64,000 nucleotides of DNA from Molanna angustata (lineage: Eukaryota > Arthropoda > Insecta > Trichoptera > Molannidae), in assembly GCA_963576475.1 (NCBI GenBank), contig OY754969.1, positions 23,519,716-23,583,715 on the forward strand, read 5' to 3'. Below, piece by piece: positions 45,254 through 56,710 of the stretch; within the stretch, counting starts at the first letter, position 1, and the number at the start of each line of letters is the position of its first letter. The notes under the pieces are model-generated. The model saw nothing but the letters and a program-made list of their open reading frames with translations, was not told the DNA's origin and searched no databases. A program made the position numbers and the translations under genes.

Positions 45254-45862
45254 CTAGTTGCATGTAACACATGAGATCCAACTGTCGATAGCGATAGTAT
45301 GTATAGTTGAAGAATATGTACCAAACTATAAACCCATAAATAAAAATTATTGAATATTTTCAGATATTTTGTTTTCTATACAACATATATTATGTAGGTA
45401 TGTATGTCAAGATAGGATAGTTTGGAGGAAGTTCCTTTTTTCCTACCCAGAATATGCAAATAGCATGATGGTATGTATGTATGTTTGGAGATGAAGTATC
45501 AAACTATTAAGTCTTCTTACATATTGTGTATAGGCGACTGCCATACAAAATGTATGAAGCGATGTCATCACTAAATTCAATTTTTAAAAAAATTGTTAAA
45601 AAAAAATTGAGATCTTCTACAACAATGTTAATATTTTTTATAGAAAATTAAATTATCTAGTTGGGGTGTTTCGGCTTTTTTTGATAATTGTAAAAGTTTT
45701 GGAAATATAGGCAGTTAAACTCATAAATTTATCATAAAAAAAATATTTTTCTTAATAAAAAATGTTTGAGAAACCCTGGAATTTTTTTGAAAAAACTTAT
45801 TTGAGATTTTGTATTTGTCTATGTTTGTACCAATTTTCAGCGTTCTAGCGTTTATGGTTTCT
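45254..45862 (-). mobile_element. Helentron-like element, copy H (5' half missing)
   Basis: On the minus strand the 3' end CTAG (45257-45254) and about 600 bp upstream of it are present. Similarity stops abruptly at 'ggtttct' (45862), so the GT tract and 5' terminus are lost. H shares with copy K several variants absent elsewhere ('acctacataatatatg', 'ggaaaaaaggaacttcctcc', 'aacattgttgtagaag'), so H and K are sister copies in opposite orientation. Confidence 0.9.
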
Positions 45863-45926
45863 TCAAAACATCGTATCTTAGTAAAGAGCCGTTTCGGGTT
45901 ATTACATCGTACGTCATTTTATGTTA

Positions 45927-46962
45927 TCCAACTGTCGATTTGTTCAGGAGAACTTTGTTCTCTTAACATATCGACAATGTATCAAGCCAGAATACGCGAG
46001 AATTGTATGGAGAGGTCTACTTTTTTCACGGCTTTTCCAACTTTGAAGTCAAAAAACACCAACTTAGAGGCTTCGCAGCATATATGTTCCATACACGGAT
46101 TTACTCAGAATTCGGAGTAGAACATTTCGTGTGTCTGTGTGTGTGTCTGTGTGTGTGTGTGTCTGTGTGTGTGTGTGTGTGTGTCTGTGTGTCCGTCCCC
46201 CCCTTATAACTTTTGATCCGCTCAATTTACAGAGCCTAAAATTTCAGAATATATAAACAGTTACAGGCCTACAAAACTTTTATACTCGGAATTTTGAATT
46301 TTTGTTTCAGTCAGGGGTTATCAACTTTTGAATTTTTATTTTATTTTTCCATATATCTCAGAAACCATAAACGGTAGAACGCTGAAAATTGGTACAAGTA
46401 TAGACAAATACAAAATCTCAAATTAGTTTTTTCAAAAAAATTCCAGGGTTTCTCAAACATTTTTTATTAAGAAAAATATTTTTTTTATGATAAATTTATG
46501 AGTTTAACTGCCTATATTTCCAAAACTTTTTCAATTATCGAAAAAAGCCGAAACACCCCAACTAGATAATTTAATTTTCTATAAAAAATATTAACATTGT
46601 AGTAGAAGATCTCAATTTTTTTTTAACAATTTTTTTAAAAATTGAATTTAGTGACGACATCGCTTCATACATTTTGTATGGCAGTCGCCTATACACAATA
46701 TGTAAGAAGACTTAATAGTTTGTTACTTCATCTCCAAACATACATACATACCATCATGCAATTTGCATATTCTGGGTAGGAAAAAGGATCTTCTTCCATA
46801 CTATCCTATCTTGACATACATACCTACATATGTTGTATAGAAATCAAAATATCTGAAAATATTCAATAATTTGTATCTATGGGTTTATAGTTTGGTACAT
46901 ATTCTTCAACTATACATACTATCGCTATCGACAGTTGGATCTCATGTGTTACATGCAACTAG
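45927..46962 (+). mobile_element. Helentron-like element, copy I (complete)
   Basis: Starts TCCAACTGTCGAT after A and ends CTAG before T. Order of parts: 5' hairpin (TGTCGAT...ATCGACA), conserved block, (CTGT/GT)n tract at about 46131-46195, C7, A/T-rich body, inverted ATCGACAGTTGGA, CATGT/ACATG hairpin, CTAG. It is separated by only 17 bp from copy J. Confidence 0.93.
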
Positions 46963-46979
46963 TTTATTTAAATATTTTA

Positions 46980-48021
46980 TTCCAACTGTCGATTTGTTCA
47001 GGAGAACTTTGTTCTCTTAACATATCGACAATGTATCAAGCCAGAATACGCGAGAATTGTATGGAGAGGTCTACTTTTTTCACGGCTTTTCCAACTTTGA
47101 AGTCAAAAAACACCAACTTAGAGGCTTCGCAGCATATATGTTCCATACACGGATTTACTCAGAATTCGGAGTAGAACATTTCGTGTGTCTGTGTGTGTGT
47201 GTGTCTGTGTGTGTGTCTGTGTGTGTGTCTGTGTGTGTGTGTGTCTGTGTGTCCGTCCCCCCCTTATAACTTTTGATCCGCTCAATAAACAGAGCCTAAA
47301 ATTTCAGAATATATAAACAGTTACAGGCCTACAAAACTTTTATACTCGGAATTTTGAATTTTTGTTTCAGTCAGGGGTTATCAACTTTTGAATTTTTATT
47401 TTATTTTTCCATATATCTCAGAAACCATAAACGCTAGAACGCTGAAAATTGGTACAAACATAGACAAATACAAAATCTCAAATTAGTTTTTTCAAAAAAA
47501 TTCCAGGGTTTCTCAAACATTTTTTATTAAGAAAAATATTTTTTTTATGATAAATTTATGAGTTTAACTGCCTATATTTCCAAAACTTTTACAATTATCG
47601 AAAAAAGCCGAAACACCCCAACTAGATAATTTAATTTTCTATAAAAAATATCAGCAATGTAGTAGAAGATCTCAATTTTTTTTTAACATTTTTTTAAAAA
47701 TTGAATTTAGTGACGACATCGTTTCATACATTTTGTATGGCAGTCGCCTATACACAATATGTAAGAAGACTTAATAGTTTGATACTTCGACTCCAAACAT
47801 ACATACATACCATCATGCTATTTGCATATTCTGGGTAGGAAAAAGGATCTTCCTCCATACTATCCTATCTTGACATACATACCTACATATGTTGTATAGA
47901 AAACAAAATATCTGAAAATATTCAATAATTTGTATCTATGGGTTTATAGTTTGGTACACATTCTTCAACTATACATACTATCGCTATCGACAGTTGGATC
48001 TCATGTGTTACATGCAACTAG
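46980..48021 (+). mobile_element. Helentron-like element, copy J (complete)
   Basis: The 1042-bp copy lies between T residues. Private differences include 'ctcaataaacagag' and 'atcagcaatgtag' in place of the usual words. Its GT tract has its own interruption pattern. The next copy begins 30 bp later. Confidence 0.93.
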
Positions 48022-48050
48022 TATGAAAACTTGATAACTCTTCAATGTCA

Positions 48051-49098
48051 TCCAACTGTCGATTTGTTCAGGAGAACTTTGTTCTCTTAACATATCGACA
48101 ATGTATCAAGCCAGAATACGCGAGAATTGTATGGAGAGGTCTACTTTTTTCACGGCTTTTCCAACTTTGAAGTCAAAAAACACCAACTTAGAGGCTTCGC
48201 AGCATATATGTTCCATACACGGATTTACTCAGAATTCGGAGTAGAACATTTCGTGTGTCTGTGTGTGTGTGTGTCTGTGTGTGTGTCTGTGTGTGTGTGT
48301 GTCTGTGTGTGTGTCTGTGTGTCCGTCCCCCCCTTATAACTTTTGATCCGCTCAATTTACAGAGCCTAAAATTTCAGAATATATAAACAGTTACAGGCCT
48401 ACAAAACTTTTATACTCGGAATTTTGAATTTTTGTTTCAGTCAGGGGTTATCAACTTTTGAATTTTTATTTTATTTTTCCATATATCTCAGAAACCATAA
48501 ACGCTAGAACGCTGAAAATTGGTACAAACATAGACAAATACAAAATCTCAAATGAGTTTTTTCAAAAAAATTCCAGGGTTTCTCAAACATTTTTTATTAA
48601 GAAAAATATTTTTTTTATGATAAATTTATGAGTTTAACTGCCTATATTTCCAAAACTTTTACAATTATCAAAAAAAGCCGAAACACCCCAACTAGATAAT
48701 TTAATTTTCTATAAAAAATATTAACATTGTTGTAGAAGATCTCAATTTTTTTTTAACAATTTTTTTAAAAATTGAATTTAGTGACGACATCGCTTCATAC
48801 ATTTTGTATGGCAGTCGCCTATACACAATATGTAAGAAGACTTAATAGTTTGATACTTCATCTCCAAACATACATACATACCATCATGCTATTTGCATAT
48901 TCTGGGTAGGAAAAAAGGAACTTCCTCCAAACTATCCTATCTTGACATACATACCTACATAATATATGTTGTATAGAAAACAAAATATCTGAAAATATTC
49001 AATAATTTTTATTTATGGGTTTATAGTTTGGTACATATTCTTCAACTATACATACTATCGCTATCGACAGTTGGATCTCATGTGTTACATGCAACTAG
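48051..49098 (+). mobile_element. Helentron-like element, copy K (complete; sister of H)
   Basis: The 1048-bp copy is preceded by A and followed by T. It shares the H-specific variants listed under copy H. Its GT tract at about 48253-48321 is long. Confidence 0.93.
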
Positions 49099-49256
49099 TA
49101 TTTTAAGATATTTGGTTTTCTACACAACACATGTACCTAGGTATGTATGTCAATATAGGATAGTATGGAGGTCAGTTCTTTGATCCTACCCAGAATATGA
49201 AAACAGCATGATGGTATGTATGTATGTTTGGAGATTAGTATCAAACAATTAAGTCT
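49099..49256 (-). mobile_element. Fragment of an older Helentron-like copy between K and L
   Basis: The whole 158-bp spacer between K and L is itself a minus-strand piece of the family's 3' part ('ggttttctacacaac' to 'caaacaattaagtct'). Its variants ('atgaaaacagcatgatgg') resemble the older copies A and C. L appears to have inserted in it, but no continuation is found on the far side of L. Confidence 0.8.
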
Positions 49257-50274
49257 TCCAACTGTCGATTTGTTCAGGAGAACTTTGTTCTCTTAACATA
49301 TCGACAATGTATCAAGCCAGAATACGCGAGAATTGTATGGAGAGGTCTACTTTTTTCACGGCTTTTCCAACTTTGAAGTCAAAAAACACCAACTTAGAGG
49401 CTTCGCAGCATATATGTTCCATACACGGATTTACTCAGAATTCGGAGTAGAACATTTCGTGTGTCTGTGTGTGTGTGTGTCTGTGTGTCTGTGTGTCTGT
49501 GTGTCCGTCCCCCCCTTATAACTTTTGATCCGCTCAATTTACAGAGCCTAAAATTTCAGAATATATAAACAGTTACAGGCCTACAAAACTTTTATACTCG
49601 GAATTTTGAATTTTTGTTTCAGTCAGGGGTTATCAACTTTTGAATTTTTATTTTATTTTTCCATATATCTCAGAAACCATAAACGCTAGAACGCTGAAAA
49701 TTGGTACAAACATAGACAAATACAAAATCTCAAATTAGGTTTTTCAAAAAAATTCCAGGGTTTCTCAAACATTTTTTATTAAGAAAAATATTTTTTTTAT
49801 GATAAATTTATGAGTTTAACTGCCTATATTTCCAAAACTTTTACAATTATCGAAAAAAGCCGAAACACCCCAACTAGATAATTTAATTTTCTATAAAAAA
49901 TATTAACATTGTATTAGAAGATCTCAATTTTTTTTTAACAATTTTTTTAAAAATTGAATTTAGTGACGACATCGCTTCATACATTTTGTATGGCAGTCGC
50001 CTATACACAATATGTAAGAAGACTTAATAGTTTGATACTTCATCTCCAAACATACATACATACCATCATGCAATTTGCATATTCTGGGTAGGAAAAAGGA
50101 TCTTCCTCCATACTATCCTATCTTGACATACATACCTACATATGTTGTATAGAAAACAAAATATCTGAAAATATTCAATAATTTGTATCTATGGGTTTAT
50201 AGTTTGGTACATATTCTTCAACTATACATACTATCGCTATCGACAGTTGGATCTCATGTGTTACATGCAACTAG
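49257..50274 (+). mobile_element. Helentron-like element, copy L (complete)
   Basis: The 1018-bp copy has T on both sides and the shortest GT tract of the array (about 49465-49505). Otherwise it is close to J and K. Confidence 0.93.
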
Positions 50275-50334
50275 TATAGCAAACAACTGGTTTATTACTA
50301 AAGGACGAAAAGAAATAGAAAATTTGTTTAATAT

Positions 50335-51369
50335 TCCAACTGTCGATTTGTTCAGGAGAACTTTGTTCTCTTAACATATCGACAATGTATCAAGCCAGAA
50401 TACGCGAGAATTGTATGGAGAGGTCTACTTTTTTCACGGCTTTTCCAACTTTGAAGTCAAAAAACACCAACTTAGAGGCTTCGCAGCATATATGTTCCGT
50501 ACACGGATTTACTCAGAATTCGGAGTAGAACATTTCGTGTGTCTGTGTGTGTGTGTGTCTGTGTGTGTGTCTGTGTGTGTGTCTGTGTGTGTGTCTGTGT
50601 GTCCGTCCCCCCCTTATAACTTTTGATCCGCTCAATTTACAGAGCCCAAAATTTTAGAATATATAAACAGTTATAGGCCTACAAAACTTTTATACTCGGA
50701 ATTTTGAATTTTTGTTTCAGTCAGGGGTTATCAACTTTTGAATTTTTATTTTATTTTTCCATATATCTCAGAAACCATAAAAGCTAGAACGCTGAAAATT
50801 GGTATAAACATAGACAAATACAAAATCTCAAACTAGTTTTTTCAAAAAAAATCCAGGGTTTCTCAAACATTTTTTATTAAGAAAAATATTTTTTTTATGA
50901 TAAAATTATGAGTTTAACTGCCTATATTTCCAAAACTTATACAATTATCGAAAAAAGCCGAAACACCCCAACTAGATAATTTAATTTTCTATAAAAAATA
51001 TTAACATTGTAGTAGAAGATCTCAATTTTTTTTTAACAATTTTTTTAAAAATTGAATTTAGTGACGACATCGCTTCATACATTTTGTATGGTAGTCGCCT
51101 ATACACAATATGTAAGAATACTTAATAGTTTGATACTTCATCTCCAAACATACATACCATCATGCTATTTTCATATTCTGGGTAGGAAAAAAGGAACTTC
51201 CTCCATACTATCCTATCTTGACATACATACCTACATATGTTGTATAGAAAACTAAATATCTGAAAATATTCAATAATTTGTATTTATGGGTTTATAGTTT
51301 GGTACATATTCTTCAACTATATATACTATCGCTATCGACAGTTGGATCTCATGTGTTACATGCAACTAG
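50335..51369 (+). mobile_element. Helentron-like element, copy M (complete)
   Basis: The 1035-bp copy has T on both sides. It differs from I-L at several places ('ttccgtacacgg', 'gagcccaaaattttag', one tandem 'catacata' unit missing at about 51148), so it is not the direct product of a unit-by-unit tandem duplication. Confidence 0.93.
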
Positions 51370-53115
51370 TTTTATAAAAGTGATGTGCCTTTTTATTAAT
51401 TTGAAAATAAAAATTTCAAAAATTAAATTTCCTGAGCTTGGGGTCACTTTGAAATATTTGACAGTTAAAAAAAATGAGAAAAACTATTCAGATATCCTTC
51501 AAGTGAGTATTAGATATACAATTTTGAAAAATTTGAATAGAATCGAATGAGTACTTTAGTCTATAATAGATAAAGTAAAATGAACACGCCGTACATAACA
51601 CACTGCAACACAGCACAAAGCACACACACAGATACATTGTGATGAAACTTTCAGAATACAATCTCAGCATGATACTAGTTTATAATCTGCAAAAAAAATA
51701 GCCTTAAAATTTGCAAAATCATAACTCCCCACTATAAGTTATTGTAAGTGAGGAGTAAAAATGAATTGTGTAGCATCTATCAAACCAACGGTAATTTGTT
51801 GAAAATTAAACGCGCAGTACAAAATTGGTTACCGGAATGAGTGTGTCATTAGCCTGCACAGATATGAGATATATATATTTATGATACTAAACATTTAGTC
51901 ATAAAATTTCATATTATGATGGCACGTTTTACCATTGGACTATGGTGGCATAAACGTTCTATAATCATATGATTTGATACGTGTTATGGTAGTAACACGG
52001 TTTCATTCGCTTTACTGGTCTCGTGTATGTACTAATAGTCCTATGTAGGGTGGTCGTAAAGTTTGATTAAACGCCACAGCGACCCGCCAGGGACTTTCAA
52101 CTGATCCTACTGTCGATATTATTGGATTATAATACTGAAATGATGCACAGCCGCTGCCTCAGCCTCGTATGGACACCGAGAGAGAATTTTAAAAGCCGGT
52201 TAATTACGCTCATGCTACTGTATGTATACAATTATCAAGCCTCGGATACAGCGTATATTTTCCTCTTTTGATGATTAGTTAGTTATTCACGGAGGAGAAA
52301 GTAAGAATTATCGTACAAAAATGCCCTTTGTGGAGGGGTTTTAAGTTTTTGTATATGTTACTCAAAGAGATCTGATATTTATATATTTTTTTAACCAATA
52401 TTTTTACTGCCAGCAATTCCAAACAACGTGACATAACGTAAATTCGGTAGCAAATATATTTTTGCTCAACCATGTTGTGATATATCTTCGTATCGACGGA
52501 GATTCCCGAATGCGGAATCGGACGCTTTCGTAAATTGAATGAGCGGCGGGCATTCTTTTGCCTAGGCCTATATAGTGAACACCGTACATCGTGTAATTAT
52601 TGTTTGTGTTATATTGCATGCATATTTCGAGCGTTCAAAAATTTCAACGCTATTTGAATATCATTTTGTAATAACACAAACACCCACCGAAAGCGTCATA
52701 AGGCTGATAAATTTCATACTCATGGATTGAAACTGTGTGTTTATATATTTATAAATAAAATTATAATTTAATTAAAAACTTTTTATAGAGTGGGTGGGAA
52801 TTTGATTCATTAGTTAAAGTACGAAAATGTGACAAAAAACATACTCGAAGGAAATAACGTAATTGTTTGACGTTTTTTCTTGTAAATAGTACCTACACAA
52901 ACAAAATTGAAATAAAATATGATATTTTTTAACAGATTTTTTAATTATCTCAATAGAGACGAAGTTGAAATATTTATTGTAGGAGAACCGGGAAATCAAG
53001 GCTCCTACAGGGCTTACGACCTGTCATCGGCTGGTTTACGTGATCACTTTATGCGCTTGCGCAACGTTCACCAATTATGCCTTTTTAATGAGATCCCTAT
53101 CAATTCAGTTTTGAA
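51370..53115. other. No recognisable gene, a few GC-richer patches
   Basis: 51940-52200 and 52480-52700 are less A+T-rich, with short frames on both strands and no family motifs. The 109-codon frame at 52919-53248 begins in unique DNA and ends in a dispersed repeat, so it is unlikely to be a gene. Confidence 0.4.
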
Positions 53116-53119
53116 AGTT

Positions 53120-53465
53120 CTATATATTGTAATACTGAAATTCTTTTCGCTTGAAAATAAGGAATTTTTACTACAGCCATCTATGGGTGAAATTATGAAC
53201 AACAATCTTATTATTTTTTATTTATTTTGTTGTAACGCCATCTATTGAGAGAATTGGTTTTTTGTAAATAATGAAAGCTACAATTCTTATATCTGAGGTG
53301 CATTTTTCGCATAGAAGTCACCCCTGAATTGCGCCAGACTTATAAGGTCATTTTTGTCTTATTTACCTACTTGTACCAATGTGTAAGTAATCGAATATTT
53401 TTATTTCTGTTAAAAAATATCTTTGACTCCCGACAGGGAAAAAAATCCAATGTTTGCGCATATGC
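53120..53465 (+). repeat. Third copy of the 'GCCATCTATG / CTTTGACTCCCGACAGG' repeat
   Basis: Blocks CAGCCATCTATGGG, AACGCCATCTATTGA and CTTTGACTCCCGACAGGG plus an A-run and TCCAATGTTT occur in the same order and orientation as at 8.04-8.35 kb, with an extra segment between them. The element boundaries remain unclear. Confidence 0.6.
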
Positions 53466-53905
53466 AATAATAAAAATATTCGATAAAATATGATATTAAA
53501 TAATAACAAATATTACTTCACCTATTTACCTATTGACATTTTCTTCATAAAATCACTAAGACGATCGATTATTTCAATGTGCGCTACAATAATATTTGTT
53601 TTATATCTCAACCCTTTTCAAATCCTTTTTCTGACCCTTATTTCCAGAACTACTTTTCATGTCACATATTTAGTGTCATTTATATCATCGTTTAGTGAAG
53701 GGGCTGATCAATAGTAGGTACCTACAGATAGGAATAGGGGTGTTGCACGCTATAGAGTCACACAGGTAATTTGATTATGTACCTGAGGCACCTAGCAAAG
53801 GGAAACTTTATTGATATAAAAGAGCCATATCATATAAAATACTTTTTTAAAAAAACACAATGAATGGAACACTTCGCAAAAGAGTTGATTCCAAACAATT
53901 CAGAT
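53466..53905. other. No recognisable gene
   Basis: A 74-codon frame at 53490-53714 (+) is hydrophobic and without motif. Otherwise this is A+T-rich spacer. Confidence 0.4.
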
Positions 53906-53908
53906 TTT

Positions 53909-54004
53909 AATCAAAACCATCCATGTTTACCCATATCATGGATATAATTATCTGATGGAGTTCTATAAAATTTTAAGATGTCATAAACATGGATGGTTTT
54001 GATT
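53909..54004. repeat. Exact 20-bp inverted repeat around a 56-bp centre
   Basis: The arms at 53909-53928 and 53985-54004 (AATCAAAACCATCCATGTTT and its exact complement) enclose 'acccatatcatggatataat'-type sequence. The centre and the following 'ccgtcggttgaccagactt' have relatives at about 39197-39290, where the centre is in the opposite orientation. It may be a small foldback element. Confidence 0.75.
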
Positions 54005-56575
54005 CCGTCGGTTGACCAGACTTGCCCCCCATAGCATTACTTTTCCTTAAAATAAAGATGTTGAGTAAATAGTACCTACCTTAATATTTTTTTGAATTGC
54101 AATGATCAAATATTAAGTACTTTCCAAACGTCGCGTCGCGTAGCTTCGATAAATGTTCAATTACGTAACGATCCAAAACTAGTTAAAAAGAAATTCCAAT
54201 CAAGTTCCAAATTAATCATACTCGGTACCGAAAGTATGATTCGGAAATGCATAGATATTACACCGAAGTATGTAGGTCAAAGTAACTGGGGATATTGGGT
54301 CGTCATAATGGAACGTGACGTCACCAGAGGAAGAATCTAGAAAAATTGCCTCTTTCGTTAATATGGCCGGGTGATTTTTCCTATTTGACGAGTCATTCCC
54401 GTGCGATAGTACCTATGTACCTACCCAGACATAAGACCATACCTACATTTCTAACATGCATACATAGATTGGTAGGAACAGAACACAGAAGTAGGCACCT
54501 ACCCAGTTTGAAAATGACAAAACTGGATCACTGTTGGGGAAATATTACTACACGCCAATCTGTTCCAAACTTAAGATATGAAAGGTTCGTAGACAAAGGA
54601 AAATGTTTCATTTTTTCGACTGTAGAAGCATTTGAATCAACGTATTGAATGAGATATTAAAGATTAATTTTTAACTTTTTGTCGAAATAGTAATAATTCA
54701 TGGCAGTCTATCAATTGAACCAAAATCAGCTTGTTTTTATGTTCAGTACCTGCTACAAACACCTACATATTATTATTTCAAACGAGCTGCCGTACAACCA
54801 TAATATATTGTTATTAAATGAATTTGATAAACGGTTATAAATAATTATTTTACAGGGTGAATCGATTTAATTCAGTAATTATAAAAAAATAAGGATATCT
54901 TTCAGCAAAAATGATTTAATACATTTTTAATCAAAAATATAAAATCCACAAAATTTTCCATCAGATCACAGTGTATTTCATAATAATGTATTCACATAAA
55001 TTAAAAACAATGGGTTGAGCAATAATTGTTTTGAAAGTTTTCAATTATTATTAAAATTGAAATTAATAAGCCAATTTTAAAACGAATAAAGGGGATAATA
55101 GTATTCCTATGAAATTATTTTTAACGTCGACGATCATCAGAAATAATAATTGAAGTGCTTAATGCAAATTCTATTTATATGTGATTGAACAATTTCGATT
55201 GATGTGTCGGGAATTTTTAATAACAACAAACACACATAGTATTTCCCAAACTAAATGCACCTATTTGCACGTAAATATAACACTTGTCATTACACATATT
55301 AAACAAAAAGGTGTATAAATGAGATAACTCTGTCAAATCTGTATTAAAAACGACAAAATTTGAAATAAGAAATGCACTGTAAAGACGAGAAATCGAGAAA
55401 TCAACGAATTACATATCGAGTTGATTGATAAAAAATAAATAAAAAAACAAAATAGGTACCTAACCTTTAAGTTGTTATTTTTTAAGTTGGTATTTCTCAT
55501 ATTTCTCATTTTGCAAAACGAGTTCCTTAATTTTAAGTATTGCAAAACGCTATACATAAATTGCAAGATAAAAAAAAATTAAGAAAAAATTAAGTAAGTA
55601 GGTACTCCATTCAATATTTTGATTTTAAATATGTATGTAAAAAAATAATATTTTATATACGAATATCTCAATTAATTACTTAAATTAAGTACAAAATGAT
55701 AGTGTCGGAGAATAAAATGAAATCTGATAATGTAGGATTTCAGCATGAGTACCTACACTGGATTGGTATAAAAACACTATCACCAACCAATCTACATAAT
55801 GATATAAACCTGATACATTTTCTAAAAACTCCTTTACTCAAATTTTTATTGTTGGATATTTTATGCAACGCCGTTTTTGAACCTCCCCTGAAGAGTTATG
55901 TATATTTATTTATTATAGCAATATACCAATTTATATTTAACAAATTTTTAATATTTATATAGGTATGAAAAATGGCGAATATTAAAAAGAAAACAATTAT
56001 CTATTGTAAATATTGTTTACAAACAGAATAGGACATTGATGTACGCAACAAACGAAGTCATTAAACCGTTCATAGATATACGTTTAACAGGAAATTGCGG
56101 TCTAGAATCACATTATAATGTTATTAAATCACTACTTAGTATATACCATGCCATACCATTGATTCATTAGACATTTGAGGGGCGTCATATCGTTGTGTTG
56201 CAACAAACACCAAATTAATGTTGGTACGATAAGACAATACGACTTCCGGTCTTATCAGGATCATGTGGGAAGTAAAACATTTGATATTATAGTACATAAT
56301 ATTCACTTAACATATGATACATTCGCTCATCCTTTAAGTGTGTTCAGTTAACATTTTGATGTTGACTGCAAAAATTTTGATTCTTCCAATTTATTTAGTA
56401 ATAAAAACAAGGAAAAAAAATCATTTAAAATTTTATGGTATTTTTGGATTAATTATACATTGCATGATGTATTAAAACACGTCCAAAAATATATACATTG
56501 TGTCTATTTTACATAAATAATTAAATATTACTTAAGAAGTGAAAAAAATGCTTACATTAGTCAAAATAAAGAAGA
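54005..56575. other. No recognisable gene
   Basis: Frames at 54092-54648 (82 and 100 codons) lie in slightly GC-richer DNA with GTGACGTCACC (about 54315) but show no protein family. The remainder is A+T-rich without assignable repeats. Confidence 0.4.
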
Positions 56576-56576
56576 C

Positions 56577-56579
<3 letters not shown>

Positions 56580-56610
<31 letters not shown>

Positions 56611-56710
56611 TACATCTTCTTGTACATAATATAAACAAATATAATTGTACACTGGCGGGCTTATTGCCATTAGGCAATTTCTTCCAACCAACCAGATTAC
56701 AAAGTATGAC
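56580..56710 (-). repeat. LINE 3' tail, minus strand, with (AAAT)n
   Basis: On the minus strand GGTTGGAAGAAATTGCCTAA is followed by TGGCAATAAGCCCGCC, GTGTACA and 'tacaagaagatgta', then (AAAT)n at 56611-56579. Such TGCC.AA.GGCAA.AAG.CCGCC tails are common at the 3' end of insect RTE-like LINEs. Coding sequence is not readable upstream. Confidence 0.65.

Noticed and set aside
46003..46209. Recurring 60-90-codon frame (MYGEVYFFHGFSNFEVKKHQ...) in every young repeat copy, suggesting a conserved small protein
   Set aside because: It is conserved only because the copies are recent. It runs into the GT microsatellite, giving CVCV repeats of variable length. The end differs between copies with tract length, and older copies break the frame. 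Non-coding repeat is the simpler view.
33111..51369. CRISPR-like or satellite array interpretation of the 1-kb repeats
   Set aside because: Units are about 1 kb with transposon termini, mixed orientation, a nested copy and unrelated spacers. This is a eukaryotic genome.
52919..53248. 109-codon frame (ends ...FYLFCCNAIY) as a gene
   Set aside because: Its 3' half lies in a dispersed repeat present at 8 kb, and there is no family motif.
56579..56612. Stand-alone (TTTA)n microsatellite
   Set aside because: It is contiguous with a minus-strand LINE 3' tail and is better explained as that tail.
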